Positions 62,261 to 64,000 of a stretch of DNA of 64,000 nucleotides are shown here, piece after piece. The notes beneath the pieces are model-generated. The model made no database searches. It saw only the letters and a program-made list of their open reading frames with translations, and was not told the origin of the DNA. Positions within the stretch are counted from its first letter, which is position 1. The number at the start of each line of letters is the position of its first letter. The stretch lies in NCBI RefSeq assembly GCF_900496995.4, contig NC_044012.1:26115606-26179605 (forward strand), written 5' to 3'. The stretch comes from Aquila chrysaetos chrysaetos (Eukaryota > Chordata > Aves > Accipitriformes > Accipitridae). A program made the position numbers and the translations under genes.

Positions 62261-64000
62261 TGGGGGAGTCGTGATGGAGCCGGGTCGGGTTCTCCTCCTG
62301 CCACCCCGGGGCTGTGTCTGTTCCCCCGGGTCTGGTCCTGTTGGATGCCCCGGTCTGGGGTCAAGGTCTTGTGTGTCCCCCCTGTGTCATCATGTGTCCC
62401 CTCCCACCCCACATCTGGGTCCTGGTCCCCCCCAGCCTGGTCGCACGGGGGTCCCCAGGCCCGGTGCTGCCGGAGCCGGGGAGGTCGTGGTGAGGCTGGA
62501 GAAGTCGGGGTATGGGGTGGGCAGCAGTGGCGGAATGTGGGAAGTTGTGGATGTTGGGAAGCCAGGGCAGGTGGGGAGGGGGGACCCAGGGTCAGTAGGG
62601 TGCCCCAGCAGTGGGGACCCAGCTCTGGGCACCCCAGGTGCTGGGGGGGAGCCAGGGCTGTGAGGGTGACAGGGGCACCCGGCCTGGACATGGCGATGCT
62701 GGCGGGGAGCTGAGTGGGGGCTGTTGTCTGTCCATCCGTCTATCCGCAGGGAGTGAAGGGGGTATCTCTGGGGAACAGTCAGGACCCCCGGCTCCTGACC
62801 TGGGCAGCCCTTGGGAGAGGGGCTGGGGGGAGCATGGGGCACCCTTCCTCCCCCCCCATGCTTGCTTTCCAGGGCTTGCTGTAAGCCGGGGAACAGCCTG
62901 AGCCCCCCCCCCCCCCCCCCAAGTCCCTGTCTGACCCCCAAAGGACTGCAAGGTGCCCTCTTGAGGAAACTGAGGCACGGGGAGTTGCTCGGCCAAGGTC
63001 ACGCAGACCAAGAGAAGCAGAGTGGGGGGACAGCCCCGCTGCCCCCCATCCCCCAGGGCCTCCCTGATGCTCAGCCTCCCTGCCCCGCTGTGCGAGGGGA
63101 GTGGGGAAGCACGCCATGCATGCAGCGAGCTCGCGAGGTCTCAGCTGGCTTGTCCCTCCACAGGGCTGGAGCCGGGCATTGCCCTGCACTGAAGCAGCCC
63201 CTGCACGGCCTCCGGTTCCTTCCCTGCTGCAAAATCCAATCTAATTTTTAATTAAGGGGGCGGCGTTGCTAAGATGCCAGGAGGAGGGAAAAAAATTGAG
63301 TTGACCCGGGGTTTAAAAGGAGCGTGCAAAGCCTCTTAGGGGGCCGGGGGCGGGGGGGCAGATCCCAGGCTCCCCTGCGCAGGGCTGGGGGAAACACCGC
63401 GGGACTCCGCTGCCCTCCCAGGAACAAAAGCGCCCGCTCTCCCGCCCGGTGCCATGTGGATCTCATCGGCGAGAGGGGCCCAGCTCCAGCATCGGCAGAG
63501 GAAAGAGTCAGGTGGTTGGGCCCAGGGCTCTGGTGGGAGGGGAGGTTGGTCACATCGCTGGGCGAGGGACCCGGTGACCCCCCGGTCCCTCCTGAGCAGC
63601 CCCGTCCCACGGCAGTCCCCACTGTCTAAGTTTTGCTCTAGCCTCGGAGAAGAGCCTTGCTCTAAATGGGGGTGCAGGAGGGGGAGGATCCTGCTTTTGT
63701 TGGGGGACAAAATTTGGGGTTCCCTCCCCCTGGAGCCGGGGCCGTGCTAGCCGGCATGTGCACGCGTGTGGGGGGGGCCGGTGCCATTCATGTCCTTGCA
63801 CACAAAGATGTTGAATGGGTTTCATCACTCTTCATTTCTCACTAAATAATTTTCTGTATCTTATCTAAATGAAACCCATTATTCTTCCCCCCATTTCAAT
63901 CACTCACCGTGATTGCGCCTCAAATTGAAATATTTATTCATTTTCTGGGCGATTCTTTCTCTCTGTGGTTCCCCCCCCCCCCCCTTCCCTCTCAAAAGCT
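61951..64000. other. Intron 1 of the gene starting at 61899
   Basis: GC-rich sequence with poly-C tracts (for example about 62907-62920) and no recognisable second exon. From about 63.79 kb the DNA turns AT-rich and repeat-free to near 63.97 kb, which might be a conserved element. Confidence 0.4.

Noticed and set aside
1-64000. tRNA, rRNA or retroviral elements
   Set aside because: No cloverleaf-like sequence with A/B boxes, rRNA stretch or LTR-flanked structure was recognised by eye on either strand. A tool search could still find small RNAs.

Overview
This is a gene-dense, GC-rich piece of a vertebrate nuclear genome, almost certainly a bird and probably a microchromosome (the chicken chromosome 25 type). 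Introns are short, homopolymer-C tracts and minisatellites are frequent, and CR1 LINE fragments are the only interspersed repeats I recognise. Gene order follows the mammalian 1q23 block: VANGL2, then the SLAM (CD150) receptor cluster. I cannot name the species.

Layout. 1-5.9 kb is 5' non-coding or intronic sequence of VANGL2, with one old CR1 remnant. VANGL2 (+) has a complete 521-codon reading frame in seven coding exons (5966-10551) and a 3' UTR to about 12.45 kb. A G-rich minisatellite at 12.66-13.1 kb lies in the gap between VANGL2 and a convergent gene. That gene (-, 14.65-17.09 kb) is an unrecognised small mucin-like type I membrane protein. SLAM-family genes follow: a CD84/SLAMF6/LY9-like receptor (-, 18.9-25.4 kb), SLAMF1/CD150 (-, 27.9-34.7 kb), CD48 with a GPI-anchor exon (-, 38.1-39.7 kb) and CD244/2B4 (-, 42.5-47.5 kb). 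A divergent partner of CD244 (+, 48.1-50.2 kb) carries Ig exons that are a near-identical inverted copy of those of CD244 and contain a 29-bp deletion. A SLAMF8-like V-domain gene (+, 53.3-54.5 kb) has an in-frame stop in its full-length V exon. The last 9 kb hold minisatellites, AT-rich islands and a CpG-island promoter with one signal-peptide exon (61.9 kb), which by position may be the first exon of F11R.

Biology. VANGL2 is a core planar-cell-polarity protein, unrelated in function to its neighbours. The SLAM receptors are leukocyte adhesion and signalling molecules. They share one exon plan: signal exon, V exon, C2 exon and TM exon joined in phase 1, followed by small tail exons. CD48 is the known ligand of CD244. 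The others carry ITSM tyrosine motifs (TxYxxV/I) that recruit SAP/EAT-2 adaptors. Exon boundaries were read by eye from GT/AG sites, phase and family alignment from memory; no transcript or database evidence was available.

The most notable structure is the pair of inverted arms of about 1 kb (44195-45195 and 48980-49951). They move exactly the two ligand-binding Ig exons of CD244 into an opposite-facing gene that keeps its own signal peptide and membrane exon.
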